From: an uncultured Clostridia bacterium
GTDB taxonomy: Bacteria > Bacillota > Clostridia > Christensenellales > Aristaeellaceae
Assembly (NCBI GenBank): GCA_947166385.1
Contig: CAMVEB010000001.1
Coordinates: 62,001-126,000, forward strand
Direction of reading: 5' to 3'
Length of the DNA stretch: 64,000 nt
Shown here: positions 7,716 through 16,893 of the stretch, piece by piece
Numbering within the stretch: position 1 is the stretch's first letter
How the letters are laid out: each line of letters begins with the position of its first letter
Program-made: the position numbers and the translations under genes
The notes under the pieces: model-generated
What the model was told of the DNA's origin: nothing
What the model saw: the letters and a program-made list of their open reading frames with translations, nothing else
The model's database searches: none

Positions 7716-8958
7716 TATTCAGTGAACCGTTTTCGATCATCTGCCGTAGCGCTTCGCTGATGGCAATTCTGCCATGGGCATATGTCAGGGCTCCCTGTAT
7801 ATAAACCGTATAAGGAGGCCGGATAGGACCGTCTGCACTCAGTTCGATACTCGCACCTGCGACAAAAGTCCCTGCTGCCATGACAACCTGATCATCATAT
7901 CCCGGCATATCCCACGGTTCAGGGTCAGCCATGCTGTCAACCGGACTGGAATGCTGAATCCCTCTGCAGAAATCCACCATTCTGTCGGCGGAAAGCATTC
8001 TGACCGCCTGAATAATGTCCGCCCTTTTCTCTGCCGATGAAGGTGTCGTTTCAAGCTTCAGGTTTTCAAAGATCCTGGCAGTCAGAACGGCTGTTTTTAA
8101 GGCTTGGGCTACGGTATGCGGAGCCATGAAAGTACCTTGGTAAAAAGGCCTGTAGCTCGCTTCATAGGATCCGAGTTCCCTTCCGAGTCCCGGGGCGGTC
8201 AGCCTGCTGGCAACCAGGTTGACCGCATCCTTTTTTCCGACAACATATCCGCCTGTAGGAGCGATCCCGCCTCCCGGATTCTTAATCATGCTTCCGACAC
8301 AAAGATCAGCGCCGAAATCTGTCGGTTCTTTTTCACATACGAACTCTCCGTAGCAATTATCCACCATCAGCGGTATTCCCGGATGTCTGGAATGAATCAT
8401 CTCTGCCAGATCCTCAAACTCTTCCGGCATCAGACTGGGACGCCATGCATACCCTCTGCTTCGCTGGGCAATAATGAGGCAGGTGTCATCGCAGATTGCA
8501 GCTTCCACTGCTTCCGTATCGATCTTTCCGTCCCGTAATTCCACACAGTCAAATGCTCTCCCCATTTCGCGCAGGGATCCGGCGGGAGGATTGTCACCCA
8601 GTCCAAGAATACCGATCAGTGTATCGTATGGCATGCCGGTTGCGCTAAGGATTCGGCCTCCGGGTCTCGACAGTCCGAAGAGCGTTAAAGCCAGAGCTGT
8701 GGTTCCGCTTGCGATATGAGGCCGGATCAGCCCGGCTTCTGCATGAAAAATCCGGGCGTAAACCCTTTCCAGTGTATCCCTTCCCACATCATCATAACCG
8801 TATCCGGTGGTCGGAGCAAAGTGCCGGTAGCTGACACCTTCCGCACGGAAAGCATCCAGAACCTGCCTTGTCCTGGCCTCTTCTGTTTTCTCAATCTCCG
8901 CAAAACGGTTCCGGATCTGGTCTTCCGCATCCCGGATCAATTGTTCAACTTTGTCCAC
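7705..8958 (-). CDS. PLP-dependent methionine gamma-lyase family / aluminium-resistance-type protein
   Basis: A 417-residue fold-type I pyridoxal-phosphate enzyme of the Met_gamma_lyase (YnbB, 'aluminium resistance') family. The phosphate-binding region is HIASGTTALALTLFGLSRPG (about 84-103), the Asp that holds the pyridine ring is in MVDNCYGEF, and the Schiff-base Lys is in GSMIKNPGGGIAPTGGYVVG (about 225-245). Its physiological substrate is not established in the family; aluminium resistance rests on old annotation and should be read with caution. It follows miaA by 15 bases, the same neighbourhood (miaA...ynbB) seen in Bacillus. Confidence 0.85.
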   Translation of the reverse strand: MDKVEQLIRDAEDQIRNRFAEIEKTEEARTRQVLDAFRAEGVSYRHFAPTTGYGYDDVGRDTLERVYARIFHAEAGLIRPHIASGTTALALTLFGLSRPGGRILSATGMPYDTLIGILGLGDNPPAGSLREMGRAFDCVELRDGKIDTEAVEAAICDDTCLIIAQRSRGYAWRPSLMPEEFEDLAEMIHSRHPGIPLMVDNCYGEFVCEKEPTDFGADLCVGSMIKNPGGGIAPTGGYVVGKKDAVNLVASRLTAPGLGRELGSYEASYRPFYQGTFMAPHTVAQALKTAVLTARIFENLKLETTPSSAEKRADIIQAVRMLSADRMVDFCRGIQHSSPVDSMADPEPWDMPGYDDQVVMAAGTFVAGASIELSADGPIRPPYTVYIQGALTYAHGRIAISEALRQMIENGSLNIDI

Positions 8959-8973
8959 GGTTCTTCATTCCTC

Positions 8974-9891
8974 TCAGGTTAGTATGCTCTCCAGGCTTGC
9001 GTCTGCTTCGTTTGATTCAGGATCAAAATACCGGATACCGTCAACCCGCTTCATGAAGGTAATCTGCCTTTTTGCGTAGTGCCGGCTTCTGAGCTGGATT
9101 TCTTCAGCTGCCTCCTGGAGTGTGATTTCTCCTCGAATGCACGGAATCATTTCTTTATAACCGATTGCAGACATGCTTTGAGCATTTTCTGGAACTCCGG
9201 CTTGAAGCAGATTCCGAACCTCTTCCTCCAGTCCCATTTCCACCATTTTCAGCACTCTTTGGTTAATCCGGTCATATAGTCTTTCTCTTTTTATTTCCGT
9301 GCAGGCAATTTTCCACTGGTACTTTTTCTCCTGTTTCCTTTCCGGCTGCCTGGAAAAAGGGATTCCGGTTGTCTCGGAAACTTCTATCGCTCGAATCCTT
9401 CGTCGGATGTCATTCAGCGGAAGTTTGTCTGCGGTTTCCGGATCACTCCTTCGAAGCCGCTCATCCAGTTTCTCTCTTCCGTAGGGTTCTTCTGCCAGCA
9501 TCCGCAGCTCGTTGCGCAGTTTTTCATCAGCCGGAACATTTCCCATGCCCATCGGCGTCATCAATCCCAGGAGATAGAGACCGGTTCCTCCGACAAACAG
9601 TCCTTCCCGGCCCCGTTTTTGCAAATCCGCAAGCACACGTTCCGCATCCTTCATGTATTGCGATACGCTGTATGCTTCTCTGGGATCGCACAGATCAATC
9701 ATGTGATGAGCAACCCGTTGCTGCTCTACGGCAGTTGGTTTGGCTGTCCCGATATCCATTCCCCGATAGATCTGCATACTGTCCATGCATAGGATTTCCC
9801 AGCCTTTTTTTTCGGCAATCCGCATCGCGAGCTCGCTTTTCCGGCTGGCAGTCGGACCTGTCAGCACGCGGCAGATGATTTGTTCATTCAT
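8974..9891 (-). CDS. miaA: tRNA dimethylallyltransferase MiaA with altered P-loop
   Basis: A 305-residue enzyme that adds the dimethylallyl group to N6 of A37 in tRNAs reading UNN codons; MiaB, encoded upstream in the same run, then methylthiolates this base. It contains LCMDSMQIYRGMDIGTAKPT with the catalytic Asp, HHMIDL, GGTGLYL, and the late SAIGYKEM and RRHYAKRQITF-like segment (SRHYAKRQITFMKR). Length and order are normal. The phosphate loop reads GPTASRKS (residues 12-19), with Arg17 where the family has an invariant Gly. The change lies in codon CGG (9843-9841). The gene starts three bases after the mutL stop and is otherwise intact. Confidence 0.92.
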   Translation of the reverse strand: MNEQIICRVLTGPTASRKSELAMRIAEKKGWEILCMDSMQIYRGMDIGTAKPTAVEQQRVAHHMIDLCDPREAYSVSQYMKDAERVLADLQKRGREGLFVGGTGLYLLGLMTPMGMGNVPADEKLRNELRMLAEEPYGREKLDERLRRSDPETADKLPLNDIRRRIRAIEVSETTGIPFSRQPERKQEKKYQWKIACTEIKRERLYDRINQRVLKMVEMGLEEEVRNLLQAGVPENAQSMSAIGYKEMIPCIRGEITLQEAAEEIQLRSRHYAKRQITFMKRVDGIRYFDPESNEADASLESILT

Positions 9892-9894
9892 CTC

Positions 9895-11796
9895 TCAGTC
9901 CTGTATCCGTTTGAATTTTTTATCCAGTTCCCGGTGGGTAATAGCAACGACAAGCGGCCTTCCATGCGGACAGGTGGGCGTAACATGTTTTTCCAGCATG
10001 TCTTCCACGAGGTTTCGCAGCAGTTCATCCGGTAATGCTTCTCCTCCTTTGACCGCGTGTTTACAGGCTGCCTGCAGGAGTTCTGATCTCTTTTTTTCGT
10101 ATGGAATCGCACGTCCGGATTCCAGTCCGCTGATAACATCCCGGACAAATTCAGCAGTCTCAGCCTGTCCGAGAATAACCGGAATGGATCTGACCGCTAT
10201 ATCCTGTTCGCCAAACGGTTCAATAGTCAGTCCGATCGACGAGAGTACATCTTTGTTTTCTTCCAGCAGTGCCTGTTCCTTTTTTGTAACGCCCAGGACA
10301 ATCGGTACCAGCATCTCCTGGGCCATCTTCTGTCCCTCGTTTTCACGCATCAACCGGTCAAAAAGCAGCCGTTCATGCACAGCGTGCTGGTCAATCAGCA
10401 GCAGCTGATCTTCATATTCAACGAGGATAAATGTATGGAAAAGGGCCCCGAATACTTTCATCGGTTTTCTGATTGTCGGCAGAATGGTATTCACCTGTTC
10501 TCCCTGATCCTTCTGTCTGTCAGAAGGCAATGGATCCGAAGATTTTCGGTCCTCATTTTCTGTCTTCTGAACAGGTGTCGGAGAGGTATGATTTATGGGT
10601 ACAGGCTGACTTTCCCTCATCAAAGCCGTATTCATCTCATGTCGGTTTTGTTCAGGCTTTTGTGCTGGAGGCGGCAGAGTACGGGAAACGGTAACCTGGA
10701 CCTCATTTTTCCTGATTCCTTCCTTCAGCTGCTCAGTCGTTGGTTTTTCCGGAACAGGTTCCTTGCTTGGAGTTGTCAGAAGCATCTCAACAGGTTTCTG
10801 GAAGGCATCCTTATCCCGCAGGGATTCCATGACCAGAGCCGAAACAGCCTCGCTGACTCCCTGCTCGTCGCGGAATCTGACTTCCAGCTTATTGGGATGA
10901 ACATTCACATCCACTGCCTCATAAGCAATCTGTAGATGCAGTGCGCAGATCGGAAACTTCCCGATCATGACTCGTTCCCGGCATGCCTGTTCCAGTGCGG
11001 AGGACAGCAGGGCGCTGTGCATCATTCTTCCGTTGATAAAAAAGTACTCCTGTCCCCGGTTCCCTCTGGCGTTCTCTCCGATTCCGACATATCCATGAAT
11101 CATCACGCCGTTTTCATGTCCGTCGACTTTTCTCATGCTCTTCAGTGTCTGGCCACCGAAAACCGAATGGACAGCTGAGGCAAGTTGCCCGTCTCCCGGA
11201 GTATGATAGATTGTTTTTCCGCCGTTGATATATCGAAAACTGACATCGGGTCTGCTCAGGATAAACTGCGTGATCAGTTCTGTCACAGCGGAAGCTTCTG
11301 TAGAAGCCTTTTTCATGAATCCTTTCCGGACAGGGGTGTTGAAGAAGAGATCTGTCACAACAATGGTGGTGCCTTCTGTACAGGCACATTCATCAATACT
11401 CAGGATCTTGCCGCCCTCATTGGTCACTTTCAGCCCTGTCTCATTCCTCGCGGTCCTGGTCGTCATAACCACGTGTGAAACCGCTGCAATGCTGGCGAGC
11501 GCCTCTCCGCGGAATCCAAGTGTCTGGATGGAGAAGAGATCCTGCTCCTTTGAGATTTTGCTTGTTGCGTGGCGTTCAAAAGCAAGCCGCAGATCGCTTT
11601 CTTCGATCCCGCTCCCGTTATCGGTCACCCGCAGGTAAGTCAGTCCGCCTTCTCTTATTTCAGCTGTAACAGCGGATGCTCCCGCGTCCAGACTGTTTTC
11701 AATCAGTTCCTTCATCGCGGAAACGGGGCGTTCGACGACTTCACCGGCAGCGATTTTCCCAATCATGCCCTCGCTCAGCATTTTGATTTTGCCCAT
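9895..11796 (-). CDS. mutL: DNA mismatch repair protein MutL
   Basis: A 633-residue GHKL ATPase that couples MutS mismatch recognition to strand incision. The N-terminal ATPase has VVERPVSAMKELIENSLDAG, DNGSGI, ATSKI and LGFRGEALASI. A Gln/Pro/Lys-rich linker spans about residues 340-440. The C-terminal domain carries DQHAVHERLLFD near residue 475, ACKHAVKGGEALP and CPHGRP, the metal-binding set of endonuclease-type MutL proteins (the last acidic residue of the first motif is Asp instead of the usual Glu). This fits an organism without MutH. It sits directly downstream of mutS with a 27-base gap. Confidence 0.95.
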   Translation of the reverse strand: MGKIKMLSEGMIGKIAAGEVVERPVSAMKELIENSLDAGASAVTAEIREGGLTYLRVTDNGSGIEESDLRLAFERHATSKISKEQDLFSIQTLGFRGEALASIAAVSHVVMTTRTARNETGLKVTNEGGKILSIDECACTEGTTIVVTDLFFNTPVRKGFMKKASTEASAVTELITQFILSRPDVSFRYINGGKTIYHTPGDGQLASAVHSVFGGQTLKSMRKVDGHENGVMIHGYVGIGENARGNRGQEYFFINGRMMHSALLSSALEQACRERVMIGKFPICALHLQIAYEAVDVNVHPNKLEVRFRDEQGVSEAVSALVMESLRDKDAFQKPVEMLLTTPSKEPVPEKPTTEQLKEGIRKNEVQVTVSRTLPPPAQKPEQNRHEMNTALMRESQPVPINHTSPTPVQKTENEDRKSSDPLPSDRQKDQGEQVNTILPTIRKPMKVFGALFHTFILVEYEDQLLLIDQHAVHERLLFDRLMRENEGQKMAQEMLVPIVLGVTKKEQALLEENKDVLSSIGLTIEPFGEQDIAVRSIPVILGQAETAEFVRDVISGLESGRAIPYEKKRSELLQAACKHAVKGGEALPDELLRNLVEDMLEKHVTPTCPHGRPLVVAITHRELDKKFKRIQD

Positions 11797-11823
11797 GTTT
11801 GTCTCTCCTTGTCCGGTGCTTTC

Positions 11824-14424
11824 TTATATCTTTCTGGCCTTTTCCCGCAGCAGGAACAGCCGGTTCATGGCGTCAATCGGTGTTAGTGCCATCACATCCA
11901 GTTCCTGCAGTTCCTGGATGATTTCCGTCTTTTTGTATTCAAACAGATCCATTTGCTCGTTCATCCTTGGTTTTTGTTCTTCTCCGAGAATGTTCTGTCC
12001 GATGGTGTTCTGATTGATATCGCTGACCTCAAGACGGGCCTGGATCTCATGTGCCCGAACAATCACAGGATGCGGAACGCCTGCCAGCCGGGCCACATGG
12101 ACGCCGAAGCTTTTGTCCGCGCCGCCCCTTGTGATTTTCCTCATGAAGATTACATCTTCTCCGTGCTCTCTGACGGAGATACAGTAGTTCTTAATCCCTT
12201 CCAGATGGCCTTCAAGCTCGCTCAGCTCATGATAATGGGTGGCAAAAAGCGTCTTCGCGCCAATTTTGTTCTTATCGCAGATATATTCAACCACCGCCCA
12301 CGCAATCGCCAGTCCGTCAAATGTGCTCGTCCCGCGGCCGATTTCATCCAGGATCACCAGGCTGTCTTTTGTTGCATTGCGAAGGATATAAGCGGTTTCG
12401 CTCATTTCCACCATAAAGGTGCTTTGCCCGCTGGCCAGATCATCGCTGGCGCCGACTCTGGTGAAGATTTGATCGCATACGGGGAGATGGGCTTCCTTTG
12501 CCGGCACAAAGGATCCGATTTGGCTCATCAGGCAAATCAAGGCCACCTGGCGCATATAGGTGCTTTTCCCGGCCATATTTGGGCCGGTAATAATCATCAT
12601 TCTGTTTTCATTCTGATCCAGCAATGTATCATTGGGCACAAAGCTGTTATCCGTCAGGCTTTGTTCAACAACGGGATGACGTCCTTCCGTGATGCTCAGC
12701 GTTCCGTCTGTCACGATTTCAGGCCGCACATACATATTCTCAGACGCGACACGGCTCAGACTCTGGTATACATCCAGTTTCTTCAATGCATAAGCATCTT
12801 TCTGAATGCGGCTGATTTCTCCCGCGATTCTGTCTCGTATTTCATTGAAGATCTGCAGTTCAAGCCGGACGCTCTGTTCCTGAGCCCCGATGATTTTCTG
12901 TTCCATTTCCTTCAGTTCCGGAGTCATGAAACGTTCGGCATTTGTCAGCGTTTGTTTCCGGATATATCTTTCCGGCACAAGATTCAGGAAGCTTTTTGTT
13001 ACTTCAATGTAATATCCAAACACTTTGTTGTACTGGATTCTCAGATTCCGAATGCCTGTCGCTTCTCTTTCTTTCGCTTCCAGGTCAAGAATCCACTGTT
13101 TTCCGTTTGTCTGTGCCTCCCTGTATTCATCTAGGATCTCGGAATATCCGTCCCGGATGATTCCTCCTTCTGTAATGACAACTGGTGCATCCGGATGGAT
13201 CGCTTCTTCCAGGAGTTTCGTCAGATCTTCCAGCGGATCCAGGTCATTCCTGATCTCTGTCATGGCATGGCATTTCAGCGGTGTTAAAACGTCCCTGATT
13301 CCTGGTATTTTTTTCAGGCTTCCGCAAAGTGCCAGGCAGTCCCTGGCATTCAGGTTTCTGTATGCCACCTTGCTCAGAAGCCGTTCCATGTCATAGACGC
13401 CTTCCAGTTCCTCGGCGATCGACATCCCGCACATGCGGCAATTCACCAGTTCTTCCACCGCGTCAAGTCTTTCGTTGATTTCCTCCCGGTCAATCAGGGG
13501 TTGTTCCACCCAGCTGCGCAGCAGTCGTCCGCCCATGGCGGTGCATGTTTTGTCCAGCAAAGCAAGCAGTGTTCCCTTCTTCCCTTTCCCCCGCAGGCTT
13601 TCTGTCAATTCCAGATTTCGTCGTGTATTCGGATCGAGCAGCATGGTGTTTCCGCTCTGGGAAAACCGTAGCTCGGTGATATGTTCCAGACTGTTTTTCT
13701 GCGTTTCCGCCAGGTACTTCATCAGGGCTCCGGCTGCGCATGTCGCTCTGGGATGGTCCTCCAGTCCCATGCCTGCCAGGTGTGTCAGCCGGAAATGTCT
13801 GCAGAGGGTTTCTTTTGCGTTATGCAGCTGAAACCAGTTGCTGTTCTGTTCGCTGATCAGAATTCCGGGCAGTTCTCCCGCCTTCTCACGGATCAGCCCC
13901 TGAGTGCTGCAGATAATCTCCGTAGGCTGAATCCTCATGATTTCGGCCCGCAGGATTTTGCTCTCAGGTTCTGCTACATAGAATTCTCCCGTGGATACGT
14001 CTGTCCAGGCCATACCAATCCTGTCCCCTTCAGTGGCGAGGCTCATCAGATAATTGTTGTTCTTTTCTTCCAGCATGGTCGGATCTGTAACCGTCCCGGC
14101 GGTGATCACCCTGACAACATCCCGTTTGACCAGACCTTTCGCCAGTGCCGGATCTTCCATCTGTTCACAGATGGCCACTTTGTATCCCCGTTCAATCAGC
14201 TTTTCGATATAGGTATTTACACTGTGAAAAGGAACGCCGCACATGGGAGCGCGTTCCTCCAGTCCGCAGTCTTTTCCGGTCAGCGTCAGCTCCAGCTCCC
14301 TGCTGGCGGTCTTGGCGTCTTCAAAGAAAAGCTCATAGAAATCTCCGAGCCGGAACAGAAGCAGGCAGTCTGGGTATTCATCATGAATCTGCAGGTATTG
14401 CTGCATCATTGGGGATAAAGCCAT
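11824..14424 (-). CDS. mutS: DNA mismatch repair protein MutS
   Basis: An 866-residue mismatch-recognition ATPase of full length. GDFYELFFEDA at residues 27-37 holds the Phe-X-Glu pair (F29, E31) that stacks on the mispaired base. The ATPase domain has GPNMAGKST (about 614-622), FMVEMSETAYILRNAT, LVILDEIGRGTSTFDG and ATHYHELSELE. The C-terminus contains the helix-turn-helix dimer region and ends with DVMALTPIDAMNRLFLLREK. It begins 25 bases after miaB. The gene order miaB-mutS-mutL-miaA is widely kept in Clostridia. Confidence 0.97.
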   Translation of the reverse strand: MALSPMMQQYLQIHDEYPDCLLLFRLGDFYELFFEDAKTASRELELTLTGKDCGLEERAPMCGVPFHSVNTYIEKLIERGYKVAICEQMEDPALAKGLVKRDVVRVITAGTVTDPTMLEEKNNNYLMSLATEGDRIGMAWTDVSTGEFYVAEPESKILRAEIMRIQPTEIICSTQGLIREKAGELPGILISEQNSNWFQLHNAKETLCRHFRLTHLAGMGLEDHPRATCAAGALMKYLAETQKNSLEHITELRFSQSGNTMLLDPNTRRNLELTESLRGKGKKGTLLALLDKTCTAMGGRLLRSWVEQPLIDREEINERLDAVEELVNCRMCGMSIAEELEGVYDMERLLSKVAYRNLNARDCLALCGSLKKIPGIRDVLTPLKCHAMTEIRNDLDPLEDLTKLLEEAIHPDAPVVITEGGIIRDGYSEILDEYREAQTNGKQWILDLEAKEREATGIRNLRIQYNKVFGYYIEVTKSFLNLVPERYIRKQTLTNAERFMTPELKEMEQKIIGAQEQSVRLELQIFNEIRDRIAGEISRIQKDAYALKKLDVYQSLSRVASENMYVRPEIVTDGTLSITEGRHPVVEQSLTDNSFVPNDTLLDQNENRMMIITGPNMAGKSTYMRQVALICLMSQIGSFVPAKEAHLPVCDQIFTRVGASDDLASGQSTFMVEMSETAYILRNATKDSLVILDEIGRGTSTFDGLAIAWAVVEYICDKNKIGAKTLFATHYHELSELEGHLEGIKNYCISVREHGEDVIFMRKITRGGADKSFGVHVARLAGVPHPVIVRAHEIQARLEVSDINQNTIGQNILGEEQKPRMNEQMDLFEYKKTEIIQELQELDVMALTPIDAMNRLFLLREKARKI

Positions 14425-14449
14425 TGGTCGTAATCCTTCTTTCCGCTTA

Positions 14450-15847
14450 TCAGATTCTCTCAGCTGTCAGGGTATTGTTTTTCAGTCCGGTAATGCGGCA
14501 TCTGATAATCCTGCCGATATCTTCGGTGTTTCCCGGCACTGTCACCGAAACCCCGTGTGTTCCCTTTCCGGAAACGGCTTTGTTGCTTCTCCGGCTGAAT
14601 CCCTCTGCCAGAACTTCCTCTTCCGTCCCGACAAAACGGCTCAGTGTTTTCTGCTGGAGTTTTTCCTGCAGGTCAATCAGTTTTTTGATTCTCTCCGTGG
14701 AAACAGCTTCCTCAATCTGTTCCGGAAGAATAGCAGCTCGGGTACCGACTCTTGGTGAATAAATGAACGTAAAAGCACTGTCATATCCGACTTCGCGCAC
14801 AAGATCCAGTGTCTGTCTGAAATCTTCTTCTGTTTCTCCTGGGAACCCGACAATAATATCGGTGCTGAGCCCGATACCCGGAACGGCATTCCTGAGTTTC
14901 TGGACCCGATCCAGATACTGCTCCCGGGTGTAGTGCCGGTTCATTTTCTCCAGAATCGGATTACTGCCGCTTTGCACAGGCAGATGGAACTGCGGCAGGA
15001 TATGCCTGCTGCCGGCCATGGTCTCTATCAGCTCGTCGCTCAGATCCTTGGGATGGCTGGTCATGAAGCGGATCCGGGGGATTCCCATCCTGTCCAGCTC
15101 TTTCAGGAGGAGGGAGAAAGAAACCTCGTCGGATAGATCTTTTCCGTAGCTGTTCACATTTTGTCCCAGCAGCATGATTTCCTGGACTCCGTCGGCCATC
15201 AGACCCTCCGTTTCCCGCAGAATGACAGATAGATCCCGGCTTCTTTCGCGTCCCCTCACATAGGGAACGATGCAGAAAGAGCAGAAATTGTTGCATCCGT
15301 ACATGATGGTAACATAGGCGGATTCTTTTCTGGCTCGCAGAATCGGAAGTCCTTCCGGAATCACATCCTCATTGTCAACGACGACGGTTGCATGGTCTGA
15401 GTTCAGTGTTTTATAAAGCAACTCAGGAAATTGATATAGGTTGGATGTCCCGAAAGCAAGGTTAACAAACCGATATTGTTTCAGGATTTTTTCTGCCATG
15501 CCGGGCTCCTGGATCATGCATCCGCATACGGCAATAATCAGCCCGGGATTCTTCTTGCGAACCTCTTTCAGCCAGGTAATATTCCCCAGCGCCCTGCGCT
15601 CCGCGTTATCCCGCACGCAGCAGGTATTGAAGATGACAAAATCTGCGTCCTCCCTGTTTTCTGCTGCCTTCATTCCCATGTTTTCAAGCATCCCGGCCAG
15701 TTTCTCGCTGTCATGAGCATTCATCTGACAGCCGTAAGTCACAACATAATAGCTCTCCGGCCGTCCGGGCATCATGCGGACTTCTTCCGAAAAAGCCTGC
15801 TGCCGCGTCATTTCTTCCGGGGATACGGTGATTGCGTTTCTTTTCAT
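14450..15847 (-). CDS. miaB: tRNA (i6A37) methylthiotransferase MiaB
   Basis: A 465-residue radical-SAM enzyme that converts i6A37 to ms2i6A37, acting after MiaA. The N-terminal methylthiotransferase domain binds one 4Fe-4S cluster through C40 (YGCQMN), C75 or C76 (NTCCVRD) and C108 or C110 (VCGCM). The radical SAM cluster is CNNFCSFC (C185, C189, C192). A TRAM domain closes the protein. I chose the ATG at 15847, which overlaps the stop of the RNase E/G gene as ATGA and has AAAGGA upstream; an in-frame ATG 51 bases earlier would lie inside that gene. The miaA and miaB genes share one transcript, although mutS and mutL lie between them. Confidence 0.95.
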   Translation of the reverse strand: MKRNAITVSPEEMTRQQAFSEEVRMMPGRPESYYVVTYGCQMNAHDSEKLAGMLENMGMKAAENREDADFVIFNTCCVRDNAERRALGNITWLKEVRKKNPGLIIAVCGCMIQEPGMAEKILKQYRFVNLAFGTSNLYQFPELLYKTLNSDHATVVVDNEDVIPEGLPILRARKESAYVTIMYGCNNFCSFCIVPYVRGRERSRDLSVILRETEGLMADGVQEIMLLGQNVNSYGKDLSDEVSFSLLLKELDRMGIPRIRFMTSHPKDLSDELIETMAGSRHILPQFHLPVQSGSNPILEKMNRHYTREQYLDRVQKLRNAVPGIGLSTDIIVGFPGETEEDFRQTLDLVREVGYDSAFTFIYSPRVGTRAAILPEQIEEAVSTERIKKLIDLQEKLQQKTLSRFVGTEEEVLAEGFSRRSNKAVSGKGTHGVSVTVPGNTEDIGRIIRCRITGLKNNTLTAERI

Positions 15848-16893
15848 GGGTTTCCCGTCCTTTTTCTGGTCATTTCCATCAGTCCGAGCCGGGTCCATCC
15901 GTGAATAACAGTTTTCCGCCGGTCTCTGGTGAATGCGTCCCGCAGTCTGTTTTCCACTTGATTCCGTGCTTCTTCGCCCGGCATATCAATAAAATCGATC
16001 AGGATCATCCCGCTCAGGTTTCTCAGTCGTACCTGGCTGGCAATCGCTTCGCATGCCGCCAGGTTTGTCTCCAGGATGGTTGCTTCCGGTGTTCCGCTCC
16101 CGCTGGCGGATCCGGTATTCACATCGATGACCGTCATGGCTTCGCACCGGTCAATGATGATGTTTCCGCCGTTTCCGATCCGGATCGTTCTGTTTCCGGC
16201 AATCCTTTTCTGTGCTTCCAGCGCAGTCGGCAGAATGTCTGTTTCACGTACTTCGGAAATACCCGTATGTCCATAGTCTTCTGTCAGTCTCCGGATCGGA
16301 TCTGTTTCGTACAGGACTTCTCCTGCCGTGGTTGCTTCTCCGATACGTTTCTCCGTTTCTTTCCATTCCTGGATCAGAAGCTCTGTCTCATTTTTTATTT
16401 CTTCTTCTGTAGCCTGCAGAGCGTTTGCACGGATCACAAGTCCGGTCCGTTCTGCGGCAATTCTCTTTCCGGTTTCGCGGAACTCGGCTTTTTTCTCCTC
16501 GTCGCTGATTCTGCTGCTGACACCGATATACCGATTTCTGGGCATCAGCAGGATATTTCTTCCCGGCAGAGTCAGATCACGCGTCAGAAATGCGCCCTTT
16601 TCTCCGATTTCTTCCTTCCGGATTTGTACGGCAATTTTCATTCCACTTTTCAGTTCCGTCCCCTGAAAGCTCAGACTGTTTTCCTTCAGCGGAAGAAATC
16701 CTGCCTTTTTGCGGCCGATATCGACGAATGCACAGCCGAGTCCAGGCATCATCCGGTCGACTTTTCCCATCAGGATCGCACCGGCCTGATCCCGGGAATC
16801 AGTCTGGAAATACTCCTGAAGAACTCCGTTTTCCTCTACAGCGCAAAAATCAGGTCCTTTCCAGATGACTCTTCTGATCTTTGTTTCATTCAT
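15844..16893 (-). CDS. Ribonuclease E/G family protein, short form
   Basis: A 349-residue single-strand endoribonuclease of the RNase E/G family, probably acting on rRNA precursors and mRNA decay. It has the S1-like segment (LMGKVDRMMPGLGCAFVDIG, about 42-61) and the two catalytic magnesium-binding aspartates in MTVIDVNTG and MILIDFIDMP. It ends shortly after TRLGLMEMTRKR, so the zinc-link CPxC motif and the small C-terminal domain of Escherichia coli RNase G are missing. This is a known short clostridial layout rather than a visible truncation. Its start overlaps the preceding DUF2344 gene by four bases and its stop overlaps miaB. Confidence 0.88.
   Translation of the reverse strand: MNETKIRRVIWKGPDFCAVEENGVLQEYFQTDSRDQAGAILMGKVDRMMPGLGCAFVDIGRKKAGFLPLKENSLSFQGTELKSGMKIAVQIRKEEIGEKGAFLTRDLTLPGRNILLMPRNRYIGVSSRISDEEKKAEFRETGKRIAAERTGLVIRANALQATEEEIKNETELLIQEWKETEKRIGEATTAGEVLYETDPIRRLTEDYGHTGISEVRETDILPTALEAQKRIAGNRTIRIGNGGNIIIDRCEAMTVIDVNTGSASGSGTPEATILETNLAACEAIASQVRLRNLSGMILIDFIDMPGEEARNQVENRLRDAFTRDRRKTVIHGWTRLGLMEMTRKRTGNP

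Noticed and set aside
11953..13134. A 393-codon open frame on the plus strand
   Set aside because: It is antisense to mutS, which is certain, and shows no domain I recognise.
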